Below are positions 34,076 through 44,426 of a DNA stretch of 64,000 nucleotides, piece after piece. Source of the stretch: Gonatopus flavifemur (taxonomy: Eukaryota > Arthropoda > Insecta > Hymenoptera > Dryinidae). The position numbers and the translations under genes were made by a program. The notes beneath the pieces were generated by a model. It was not told the DNA's origin and made no database searches. It saw nothing but the letters and a program-made list of their open reading frames with translations. Within the stretch, counting starts at the first letter, position 1, and each line of letters begins with the position of its first letter. The DNA is taken from NCBI GenBank assembly GCA_018340375.1, contig JAFFJZ010000031.1, positions 2,666,001 through 2,730,000 of the forward strand. Direction: 5' to 3'.

Positions 34076-35160
34076 TCTCACTGATTTCCTTTGTTATATT
34101 TTTCTCTTTTTGGAGAGGGAAGAAGCGAAGATGGGGATGGGGTAGATTTTTTCTTTTCAACACTGTATAAAAATTGATGAATTAATATTCGTATTGTGAA
34201 TATATTCTCGGAATACTTCATCAAAATTTTACATAAAAAGCTTTGGAATGTCATGAATAATCCTTATATATATAAAAAAAGTTAATATATATAATTGTAC
34301 ATGAATGTGTATCATACAGTGGTAACTGTATATATAGGTGTTTTACAACGAGCGTATGTGTAGAAAAACTTCATGAAAGTGCGAAGATTATTTATTCAAA
34401 TATAATTTTTCTCACATTTCATATTTTTTTTTGTTTTTTTCATTTCTTCAAAGAAGAAAATTTGAATTGTGAAAATATATAATGTATGGCGGAGGTTTTT
34501 AATGGAGCACTTTGTCTTGATAATCCGCAGAGGAGGGTTGGAATATATATATGTGTGTACACTAAATACAATATTCTTGCAAGAACGATTGAATTTCCCA
34601 TGTTGAAATTTCTAATGCCCCCTTTCTTTCCCTTTTTTTGGTCATCAGGGGAGTATACATTCGCAATTTTGAATCAGATATCGTTGGATGCCTATCTGTT
34701 GTCGCCGATCTATCGATGGCATGAAAATTTCAATAGAATTTCTAACCCAGGGTGGTCCTTGCACATCGGGCGAAGGTTAATTTGGGTTCTAAAAAAAAAT
34801 CAACTGATCGTCACATTTGTACAACCTAACTCATATATGTCACTGTCATATTTTTTTACCACATGGCTATCGCTATAATGTTCATACTGTCTTTCTTCAC
34901 TTTCCACACACCATCCACATGTTAGTCCATTCCGTTGGTGATGATATCTGTAAACCGTCGTGCCTCTCAAGTGGAAGCACCATGGCCCATATCGTTGGTC
35001 GTTTGATTTCCTTTCACGATTTGGCGAATCAAAAAACTCATTCAGAATATGACCCACTGGTAAAATCATCTAAAAAGAGAATTGAATTAGGTTAGAAAAA
35101 TTCTGTAAAATTGAAGTCACTTCACCCTCTTTTCAATAAATGTTAAACTCACTTTGATTA
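34076..35160. other. AT-rich stretch, no gene recognised
   Basis: Long T- and A-rich runs (34200-34480). An open frame at 34486-34878 has no recognisable domain and low-information content. On the minus strand, 34800-35100 may be further retroviral-like sequence continuing from the gypsy fragment at right, but with several stops. Confidence 0.4.
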
Positions 35161-35418
35161 TTATAATTTCGAGAATGAAAAAGAGAAGAGCAAAAGGTTC
35201 AACACTCCTGTGATATAAGAGAACTGTTGATAAGTTATAAAATCTTCAATTGTTTTTTGAATCTTCCAGTTGTAGAACACTATTGTCACTGATTTGTCGA
35301 TGAGTTTTGATTTCACTTCGTCGGAGGTTGGTTTCAAACTGATGACTTCGAGGGTGGATTCGATTTCACTCCAGTGAGATTTTAAGGGGAAGTAGTACTT
35401 TGGATGTACAGTCATCAT
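35161..35418 (-). pseudogene. Possible envelope-like C-terminal fragment of the gypsy element
   Basis: An 85-residue minus-strand frame with a charged ectodomain-like part followed by a hydrophobic stretch near its end (residues about 70-82), which could be a membrane anchor. It lies just after the integrase C-terminus, where insect gypsy elements carry env. I cannot name a motif that proves it. The fragment is short and lacks the rest of any envelope protein. Confidence 0.35.
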
Positions 35419-35439
35419 AGATGAAAGGATATTATACTT

Positions 35440-36720
35440 CCTTGGGTCCTTTGTATTTGGGGTGATTCATCGGTTGAAGATAATTTGAGATTTGAAGTGA
35501 GTTCGATGTTTGTGGGGATGACTCTATCCATCGATATTATTCTCTGTTCGTTGCCAATTTGTAGTTGAACATTTTTATCGTCATCTAAAATTTTGTAAGG
35601 GCATTCATTGGGGTCACCTTATTTTCCAACTTCCAGTGCCTTACGCGGAAAAACATATTGTCCAGCTTCTAGTCGACATGAGTTAGCTTTCCTATCGTAA
35701 TATTCTTCTGCACGGATTTTTGCAATCTCTAAATTTTGCCTAGTTTCTTTCTGTAATTCATCTAATCTAACTATCAATCGTATTAAGTAATCGTCCTAGG
35801 TGACTAATTGCTCGAAATCGGGTAGTGGTTGGCTTGGAGGTATTATTGCCAGTTTTCCAAAAACTAGTTGATAAGGAGTGTGATTAGTGCTTTCATGCAC
35901 ACTAGTATTGTATGAAAAAATCGCTCATTCGACCCAATCGTCCCATTCTGAGTCTTTATTCATATATTGCCAAAGATATTCTACTGAAACTATATGGGTC
36001 CTTTCTAGCGATCTGTTAGTTTGTGGGTGAAGAGCTGTCGTTTTTTATCTGTCGGATATTCAATCTTTTTGCTGGGCTTTTCATTAGATTTGAAAGAAAA
36101 TTAGTCCCTTGGTCGGTCAATACTAGTTTGGGAGCTCCATAAACGCAAACAAATCTTTTGAGAAAAACATTAGCAATAGTTTGAGCAGTAGCATCTTTCA
36201 TTACTGCAGCTATGCAATATTTAGTGAGTAACCATTGTATAGTTGAGATGTATCGATCACCATGTTTTCGTGTGGGGGGGGGGGGGGCTACAACATCTGA
36301 TGCTATTTTTTCGAAAGCATCACCAGGTATGTCTGTGATTGCCATTGGTTGTCTGATTTTTCTACGGGTGAGTTTTTTGAGCTCAAATTGAAGGCATTGT
36401 TGAAGGATGTAATTGTATCTGATCAATTCCATCATTGATTGGTTAATATCCCGTTCCGCTGGAATGTATTCCGGTTCATGGGAGACAAGGGCACCCGCCT
36501 TCGACGGAACGGAAGAAGAAATGTTCCGTTCCGGTTGAATAATCCATCGCATGGGAGAGCACTCCAAGGTTGGTACAACTTCGGTAAAAATTCCTGATAA
36601 GTATAATATTTCACTAGAATCTATATCGACTCTGCCTTGAACTATTTATTTCTCTATTAAGCATGGACCAGCACCAGAATCTAATAAGAATATAGTTAGT
36701 ACAAAAAGAGTTATGCAGAT
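35440..36720 (-). pseudogene. Ty3/gypsy protease start and integrase, RT deleted
   Basis: Reading the minus strand, FLLDSGAGPCLIEK contains the aspartic-protease active site D-S-G (codons at 36681-36673). The sequence then passes within about 100 residues to integrase, so RT and RNase H are deleted. The integrase shows a degenerate zinc-binding lead, the catalytic-core start (AFEKIASDVV), HGDRYISTIQ, KLVLTDQGTNFLSN (second Asp region), and, after frame changes near 36050, the HPQTN-like and WDDWV segments and the C-terminal domain (RAEEYYDRKANSC ... QYVFPRKALEVGK ... RIISMDRVIPTNIEL). Many stops. A G-run of about 11 bases lies at 36277-36287. Confidence 0.8.
36451..36557. mobile_element. Partial MITE termini inside the gypsy remnant
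   Basis: ATTCCGGTTCATGGGAG (36468-36484) and CGTTCCGG...CATGGGAG (36526-36557) match the terminus of the 147-bp MITE at 46569-46715. Both copies point the same way, so this is a broken or tandem arrangement, not an intact hairpin. It lies at the place where the RT domain is missing. Confidence 0.45.
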
Positions 36721-36743
36721 GGACGGTGAATCACGTTCGAGAG

Positions 36744-37784
36744 TTAATTTGACATTTGTGTTTCTATCTCTGATTCGTCTTGAATCACTGTTACTCGATT
36801 GTGGCTTGAATTGCTCGCCTCCCGTGTAGGGAGGCTCCGTGAGTTCCCCGGAGTTTGTTGGTTTGAGTTTGACCCACGCATTCGGGTTCCATTTGAGAAT
36901 CTATCGTTAGGATTGCGGTATGTGTTTTGATTTTGAGGAGTGGTTTGATGTTGCTCGTTATAATATTCAAGATATGTCCGAAATTTCTGCAATATCGACA
37001 TTGAATATTCGAGTAATTTGTATTTGGACGATAATTATTCTGATATTGATTCGGGGTTCTAATATTATTGGAAAATTGATTAGACAATTCACAATTCATT
37101 GCTAAATGTCCCGTGTTTCCACATTTTGGACATGATCTATTCACTCTGCAATCTTTCGCTTCGTGATTCAACATACCACATATTTGACAACTTCTTATTA
37201 CTTGGGTAGTTTCGATAGGAGAATAGAATCTACATCCGTCGGCTATATGCCCTATTTTCTTGCAAATTCGACATGTTGCTACGAGCAAAGGAATTTGATT
37301 GATCATTTGGATTTCTACATATTTTTGCATAATGCCCAGTTTTGTCGCATAGTTGGCATTTGATTTCATTTTCATGTTTCGATGAGACACTATTCTGAGT
37401 TTGATCTGATTTATTCCCTCTCAAAATTAATGGACAGTTTATCGCTCCGTGATCGTGTTTTTTGCATATAACGCATTTTTAATTATTCAAAGCTAAGTTT
37501 CTTAAGGCCTTTCGAGTTGAAATTTCATTTTCCAGATCAATAGCTTCTGGTCCAACCTTATTTGAATCGGTTTTTTCATTTATTCGGAGACTAATTTCCG
37601 AATTCAATCCTCTGATAAATGCTTCACAGCATGCTGATTCAACTTCAGCTTCCTTTGCGTCTGGAATTTGATTTTGATTTTCGTTTTTATATGCTTCAAT
37701 AATTTGGTAACCTAGATTCCTAATCCGATTGGAGAAAGTAGCTACATTTTCATCTGTTTCTTGATATGGGTGAGATAATTTCAA
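36744..37784 (-). pseudogene. Ty3/gypsy Gag with a run of six zinc knuckles
   Basis: The minus strand first gives a helical capsid-like segment (HPYQETDENVATFSNRIRN ... CCEAFIRGLNSEISLRI), which is the usual end of a gypsy capsid. It then reads a series of C-x2-C-x4-H-x4-C motifs: CVICKKHDHGAINC, CQLCDKTGHYAKIC, CRICKKIGHIADGC, CQICGMLNHEAKDC and CPKCGNTGHLAMNC. A sixth, CRYCRNFGHIL, has lost its last Cys. Frame changes fall at about 37480, 37290 and 36990. The tail is rich in N, Q, S and R. Most gypsy Gag proteins have one to three knuckles, so this number is unusual. It binds RNA in the virus-like particle. Confidence 0.82.
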
Positions 37785-37839
37785 AAGTTAGAGCTATGAT
37801 CTAAGGTATATTTTAGAGAAAATGACATGATTGAACATT

Positions 37840-38640
37840 CTTTAATTACAAATGAATATTGGTCGTTTTTACATTTAACATAGTAAGGGTCTTATTCAAA
37901 TTATTCGTTTGTTGGAAAGCATGTTCAATCATGTGGAATATTTATATGAATGAAGTATTGATATAATGAAAGGAACATGAATACAAGATATGTATACGAG
38001 ATATTCGTATAAACAGCACATGGATCATCACATGGGATGTCCACACATAAGATATTCGTATGAATCAGTATATAAAATATTATATGGAATATTTACATAT
38101 AAAATATTCATGTGAATCTGCATATAGAATATCACATGGAATATTATGTATAGATAGGATATGCATACAGGATATTCACACGAATAAGCATATTAAATAT
38201 TATGTGGAAGGAATATTTGCATATGAAATATTAGAAAGATATGAATGTTTGATATTTGGAAGGTTATTCTGCTGAATGTTATACATGTTGAATGTTCAGA
38301 AAAGTTGGATATTATGCATGATGAATATTCGAAGAATATGTATTTTGAATATTCAAGGAATACGTATGCTGGAAGAATGTTCGTGTGTAATATCTAAAGA
38401 GCATATATGTTGAGGACCTAAAGAATATGTATGCTGAATATTTAACAAAGTATATTTATATACATATAGAGAGAATATAATAGAAGGAATATGCACAAAA
38501 CATATTTGGACCATGTATATGGGATTTTCATATGAATATGCATGTTGAAACATCGGAAACGAAAGAATATATATATAAAAGGAATATTTATACATATGAC
38601 ATATTCAGAACATATATGTATGATGTTCGTATGAATATTG
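37840..38640. repeat. AT-rich degenerate repeat of GAATAT/ATATTC words
   Basis: Units such as GAATATTTACATATAAAATATTC, TATGAATAT and AGAATATGTATGCTG recur at 25-45 bp spacing over about 800 bp. No fixed period holds for long. No gene is seen, and open frames here reflect the repeat. Confidence 0.7.
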
Positions 38641-38711
38641 AAAGATTTATGTCTTGAATATTCTTGAATTAGGAATCATATTCACGAAGGTGTAAAAAAA
38701 AGACGATTCCG

Positions 38712-40125
38712 TCACATCTTTTGAAGCCCTATCGAATGCTGATCTCAAAATTGAATCTCTCAATTCTTCTTCCTCGACATTTTCCTCCCTCTCTAAAAAT
38801 CCTATATTATCGCTTCCCCTATACAGATCTTCTAAATGATTATGCCATTGTTCTATTTTCCCCTCCGTTCTTATCAATTGTCTCCCTAGAGAGTTTTTAA
38901 TCTCGCTGCTCCTAGATTTCATTTGTCCAAAAACTCCCTCAACCATCCTATATGCTTCATCAATTTTCCTTAAATGTAATCTTCCTTCTATATCTTGACA
39001 TTTTCCCTCCAACCATTGTTCTTTTGCTTTCCTTGATTCTCTGATTATTTCATGCCTCAGTGCCTTGTATGTCTGCTGGTCCTGTTCACTATTCTTATTC
39101 TTGTATTCCCTTCTTTCATTAATTGAATCGAGAATTTCTTCTGTTATCCATGGTTTCTCAGGCTCTATCCCATCGTTCTTCAAAATTTCATCTGCACATT
39201 GCTCTATGTTCCCCTTTATATTTGTCCATCTACTCTCTATTTCCAAGTCTTTCTCTTGTCGATCCTCCAATTTTTCGTCAAACATCACTTTGAATGCCTC
39301 CCGTGTTTTTCCTTGTTTGACATTCTTCAAATCCCATCTTTTTTGCATTTTCCTTTTCTTTCTCAGAGCTTTGAATTCCAGAGAACATTTCATCAGCAAC
39401 ATATTGTGATCACTATCCACATCCGCGCCTGGATAAGTTTTACAGCTTTTCACTTGGTTTCTAAATCTTTGTTTTACTAATATGTAATCGATTTGATATC
39501 TTGCTGTATCTCTTGGCATTTCTCAAGTATAGATTCTTCTTGGATGATTTTTGAATAATGTGTTGGTAATAACCGTTTTATGGCTTTCACAGAATTCGAT
39601 TAAACGTTGTCCTCTTTCATTTCTTTTTCCTGACGCAAAATCTCCTATTGTGTTGCCCTCTTTTCCTTGCCCTACTACCGCATTCCAGTCGCCTATGATC
39701 ATTAAATTTTCTTCTCCCTTTACATATTCTATCACTTCTTCTATTTCATCGTACGTTTTTTCGATATCTTCCTCTGAGTATGCAGATGTGGGCATGTATA
39801 CCTAAATGATAACAGTGTCTACCGGTTTTGTTCTAACTCTGACCATCAATAGGCATTCGCTATGTTGCAAATAATTTTCTAGCCTATTTCCTACCTTTTT
39901 GTGCATTATAACTCTCACACCTGCTTGACCATTCTTTGATCCTGTATGAATGATTCTATAATCCAACTCCAGAAATCCCCTTCTTCCGGCCATCCCATTT
40001 CGCGAATTCCCATTACATCGATACCAAACCTATTTATTTGTAATTTCAAATTCTCTCATTTCCCTGTTTGTCTCAGTGATCTAAAATTCCACGCTCCGAC
40101 TTGAATAATGTCCTCTTTCTTCCCC
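38712..40125 (-). pseudogene. RTE-like copy D: endonuclease and linker
   Basis: One minus-strand frame from 39993 to 38715 with two stops (39802 and 39523) and a decayed start back to about 40125 (GAWNFRSLRQTGK). It shows IIHTGSKNGQAGV, VYMPTSAYSEEDIE, GDWNAVVGQGKEGN, ARYQIDYILVKQRFRNQ, DSDHNMLLM, WITEEILDSINERREYKNK and HLEDLYRGSDNIG, and breaks off at RSAFDRASKD before the RT. It keeps the ancestral wording where copies B and C have changed. The RT half is absent and the left flank is a poly-A-like stretch at 38695. Confidence 0.88.
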
Positions 40126-40885
40126 CTCTTCTTTCCAATAATTTTCTGCTAATTTGTTTTCCTCCATTAATGTTTTGGTGTTCTGATGTGTTATCTCGAC
40201 GTTGGATAACCAGTCAAAGTTCACATTTGATGTCGAATAATAGTTGCCATGCGGAACTTGCATGGTGTCGAATTGTATAGATAGAGGATTTCCATGTGTT
40301 CAAGGCCACTCTTGTTTTCTCTGACAGACAGAATTTTCTCTCAAGCCAAGGAATTCGAATTCCATGATTGACTTCATGATTTCGTGAATTAATAATTTTC
40401 ATTGAATTCGTACTGGAAATTTTGTTGGATCCTGTTGATTTTATATTGAATTTTCATTGAAATTTTATTGAATTGCATCCTCAACTTGATTTGTTGGAAT
40501 TTTGTTGAATCTCATTTCATATCGGACCGTTATGGAAATTTCATTCATGTCTTTATATGTTTGCTGCGAATTTTTCAGATTGCCTTCTGAGTTTCGAAGG
40601 ACGAAGTTTTTTATAAGAGTTTTTTCGGGGAGCAATCTATGGATGTCAATTTTGTCACGTACATTTAAATCGGAAGCCGAGTTTTACTTCTCCTTGTTCG
40701 TTTTCGTCTTCAGAGATTTTGTGATTTCATTTTGATTACTTGAACATTGTCTTCGTATAAGGAATAATATTTCATACGAAATTCATTCACTTGAAATACA
40801 TTTGTTTGGAATACACATACTTGAGATACATAGATTTCAGAGTTCGAATTCATAAATAAAGATTACTCTTATTTTCATTGTTTTT
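40126..40885. other. AT-rich stretch, no gene
   Basis: Rich in TTGAATTTT and ATTGAATT words (40380-40510). No protein is recognised. Confidence 0.5.
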
Positions 40886-41939
40886 ATACATAGATTTTCA
40901 CATTGGTTACGTCAAATCAAACATCAACGTCAATGGCCTGTGAACGTTTGGTGTGGGATAATTGATGACCAGGTCGTGGGTCCACACTTCATTGAGGATC
41001 ACTTGAACGGCGGAAAATACCGTGATTTTTTGGCAAACCAACTTCCACTTCTACTTGAAGACGTAACGTTAGCTGTGAGGCAACAAATGTGGTTTCAACA
41101 CGATGGATGTCCAGCGCATTATTCTCAAGTTGCTCGTCAAGTTTTAGATCACGAGTTCAATGTACGCTGGATCGGTAGGAGTGGTCCAGTAAATTGGCCA
41201 GCAAGATCACCGGACCTCACCTCGCCAGACTTCTTTTTATGGGGTTACTTGAAGAGCGAAGTTCACAAACAAGTGCCAACATTCCGAGGAAACATGATAC
41301 AGCGGATCAAGGATGCTTGTGCCAAAATACCACCTAATATGCTTCGAAGTTGTGTACGATCTTTTGAAGTACGGATCAATAAGTGCATCGAAGTTGAAGG
41401 TCACTAATTTGAACATTTGTTGAAATAACTTGATTTCAAATAAAACAAGCATTCAAAATTGTGAGAGGCAAGATGACCCAACGAAAACAAGCACCCCGAC
41501 CCACGGTAGAAAGACAAAAACAAACTCGTTTAATAACGAACTTGTTTAATTTCTAAGGTGACCTCCAAACGACCTTGAAGGTCAAGGTCATTTCAAGGTC
41601 CTGCCTGTTCCAGCCTCTGTGTTGCACAACACCTCTCGTATGACAAAATTTCTTTTCTTTTGACCTCGGAATCATCTTGGTATTGCCCCGACTTGAGGTC
41701 AAGGTCATATCTCGACGTAAAATTTTCCGCTTTTTTCATTCCCGGGGTCAAATAGGGGGGTACCGGTTGAAATTTTGAACTTGACCTCCAAATGACCTCG
41801 GAGATCGAGATCAAGGACATTTCCAAGTTCACTGTTGGATAGCCCCTCTGACACCCTACAACTTTTGTATAAAACATTTTTCAATAAAAGGTGATCCCAC
41901 CAAGATATTTCGTTGTCTCAAGATAAATGCCTCATCCTG
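40886..41939 (+). pseudogene. DD41D Tc1/mariner element, 5' truncated copy
   Basis: Starts abruptly at about 40886 inside the catalytic domain (WLRQIKHQRQWPVNVWCG). It then reads WFQHDGCPAHYSQ (second Asp), WPARSPDLTSPDFFLWGYL (third acidic residue) and a stop at 41405 just before the normal end, where the sister element reads FEHLLH. The 3' region to 41939 contains repeated GGTCAAGGTCA words and ends CATCCTG next to TATATA. It differs clearly from the intact neighbour at 41946, so it is a separate related family or an older copy. Confidence 0.85.
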
Positions 41940-41945
41940 TATATA

Positions 41946-44016
41946 CAGGGTGGGGCATTTAAAGTGTCGCGGGCGTTTTTTCCAAAAATAAAATGAGATA
42001 CGAGAAAATTTTTCGGACAAAAATTGTAGGGTATCGAGGGGGACATCCGATGGTGGCCTTGGCTTTGACCTCAAATCTCATCTTCAAGGGCATTCTGAGA
42101 TCAACTCTTGTTTTTTAAATAGCATCTCATATTTTTTACTGCAGATTTGGATTCTAGGTCAAAAACCAAGAAACTTTTGTCTGAACCATTTTCCTGAAAT
42201 CCGCAAAAATGGCGCTCTAATCGATATTGTTCCATTTTGAATCTGACATTCGAATAACTCGAAAACGAAGGGTCTCGCGAAAGAATGTTCCGTACAAAAG
42301 TCGTCAATACACAACACATTTCCATCGTCTACATTACCACCATTAAGAGCTCACGCGATGTAAACAAACGACGGGGTTCAGTGAAAATTCACGATTTTGA
42401 AAGTCAGTTTGTCAGTTACATTTGATTATCACTTGGTTTATGACAAATTGAAAATCATGGATATCCGATACACGGTTTATGACAAATTGAAAATCATGGA
42501 TATCCGATACACGGTTTCTGAAAAGATCGATATGATCTACATTTACGGTGAAGTGCATAAGAACCCCAGACAAGCATATGACTTGTATGAAGAACGATTT
42601 CCTGAAAGAACAACGCCATCCATTAGGTATTTTCAACGCATTACAAAATTATTCTCAGAAACGGGAAGTGTTACAAGGGAAAAACGACATCGAATGAGAA
42701 CTGTTAGCGGAGAAAATGCGGAAGTTAATGTACTAGCTGCAGTAGCCAATAATCCACACGTGAGCTCTCGTGAAATTGAACTCCATTCGGGAATTTCTCG
42801 AAGAAGTGTTCTTCGAATACTGAAACGTCACAAATTCCATCCGTATCACATTTGTTTGCATCAAGACCTTCACGGTGATGATTTCGAAAATCGTGTACAG
42901 TTTTGTCGATGGGGTCTAGCGCAAATGCACAATAACAACTTCATCAACATATTATTTTCTGATGAGTCGACGTTCACCAATCATGGTCAAGTAAATCGAC
43001 ATAATATCCATTACTGGGCGACAGAAAATCCAAGATGGTTACGTCAAGTAGAGCATCAAAGACAATGGGCTGTGAATGTTTGGTGTGGTATTTTTCGATC
43101 TCGAGTAATTGGACCGTACTCCATTGCAGATACGCTAAATGGAGAGAAGTACAGACATTTCTTAGATCAAGTACTTCCAACATTACTTGAAGACATACCT
43201 ATTCAGGAACGATTGAATATGTGGTATCAACACGATGGTTGTCCATCCCATTATGCAGTCACAGCTCGAGAAATATTGGACAGAGATTATCCTGGACGAT
43301 GGATAGGACATCGTGGACCAGTTCATTGGCCTGCCCGTTCTCCGGATCTTACTTCTCCAGATTTTTTTTTATGGGGATACATAAAAGATACAGTTTATCA
43401 ACAAGCACCGACTACACCTGAGAATATGCGTCAACGAATCATCAATGCATGCGCAAGCATCAATGAAGATATTTTAGCACGAGTTCAGCAATCTTTTGTA
43501 AAACGTTTTGAAATGTGTATTGAAGTCGAAGGCCATCATTTTGAGCATCTACTGCATTAAAATTATCCAAGTGATGTAGACGATTGAAATGTGTTGTGTT
43601 TTGTCTGTTATACCCCATCACCTCCGTTTCAGTTCAAGGGCTCCCCCTTGGAATCAGACAACTTTTGTCCGAAACATTCTCCTCCAAGACCCTTCGTTTT
43701 CGAGTTATTCTAATGTCAGATTCTGTATGGAACAATATCGATTAGAGCGCCATCTTTGCGGATTTCAGGAAAATGGTTCAGACAAAAGTTTCTTGGTTGT
43801 TGACCTAGAATCCAAATCTGCAGTAAAAAATATGAGATGCTATTTAAAAAACAAGAGTTGACCTCAGAATGCCCTTGAAGATGAGATTTGAGGTCAAAGC
43901 CAAGGCCACCATCGGATGTCCTCCTCGATACCCTACAATTTTTGTCCGAAAAACTTTCTCGTATCTCATTTTATTTTTGGAAAAAACGCCCGCGACACTT
44001 TAAATGCCCCACCCTG
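41946..44016 (+). mobile_element. Complete DD41D Tc1/mariner transposon with about 400-bp inverted termini
   Basis: 2071 bp from CAGGGTGGGGCATTTAAAG to its reverse complement, flanked by TA-rich target sequence (TATA on both sides). The left arm is 41946-42336 and the right arm 43573-44016. They pair along their length, except that the right arm has about 55 extra bases (near 43600-43660). The transposase lies between them and is open. Arms this long are unusual for Tc1/mariner. Confidence 0.9.
42457..43560 (+). CDS. Intact DD41D-type transposase
   Basis: An open frame with no stop, 367 residues from the ATG at 42457 (354 from the ATG at 42496). I prefer the later one, because the first 13 codons are an exact tandem copy of the next 13 (39-bp duplication). 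Domains: helix-turn-helix (NPRQAYDLYEERFPERTTPS, then SSREIELHSGISRRSVLRI), then the catalytic core with LFSDESTF (first Asp), VNVWCGIFRSRVIGPY, QHDGCPSHYA (second Asp) and RSPDLTSPDFFLWGY. From the second Asp, 36 residues lead to SPD and 41 to the following SPDFF, so this is the DD41D spacing when aligned as in mariner. It cuts and pastes DNA at TA sites. It is the only intact transposase in the window. Confidence 0.9.
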   Translation: MDIRYTVYDKLKIMDIRYTVSEKIDMIYIYGEVHKNPRQAYDLYEERFPERTTPSIRYFQRITKLFSETGSVTREKRHRMRTVSGENAEVNVLAAVANNPHVSSREIELHSGISRRSVLRILKRHKFHPYHICLHQDLHGDDFENRVQFCRWGLAQMHNNNFINILFSDESTFTNHGQVNRHNIHYWATENPRWLRQVEHQRQWAVNVWCGIFRSRVIGPYSIADTLNGEKYRHFLDQVLPTLLEDIPIQERLNMWYQHDGCPSHYAVTAREILDRDYPGRWIGHRGPVHWPARSPDLTSPDFFLWGYIKDTVYQQAPTTPENMRQRIINACASINEDILARVQQSFVKRFEMCIEVEGHHFEHLLH

Positions 44017-44426
44017 TATATACCTGGATTCTCTTTTATATTGAATTTTCTGTGAAGAACGTATGATTCGTATAGTTTTCTTGTTGTTTTCATATTCAAT
44101 TCAATGAAATTCTTGCATAATTTGAATTCAATGGTACATGGATTGTACGAAATTTTGGATTATTCTTGTTGTTGTGTGTCAGAACGTACGGTGTGATATT
44201 ATTTCATCAGTTTGAGAAGTGAGAATTTTGTTTATGTTCGTGCAACTACATTTCGGGTCAGCCGTTATGATTAGTATGAGTGTATTGGTTCTATTCATCA
44301 ATCAGTGGGTACAATTCCGTTCTGTGAGGAATTTCTTGCCTATTGACTGTCGCTGAGTATTCGGTGGATATTGTAGGTAGTGCTATCTTGTTTTTCGGTA
44401 TATGTATAACATTTTGATTGAGTAAC
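44017..44426. other. AT-rich flank, no gene
   Basis: Lies between the DD41D element and the MULE. It is likely the MULE 5' region, but no inverted terminus is identified. Confidence 0.4.

Noticed and set aside
34486..34878. 130-residue frame
   Set aside because: No domain, AT-rich codon content, no homologous copy in the window.
43200..43380. DD36D family assignment for the intact Tc1/mariner
   Set aside because: 36 residues lead to the first Asp of SPDLTSPD, but alignment with mariner places the catalytic residue at the second Asp, 41 residues away.
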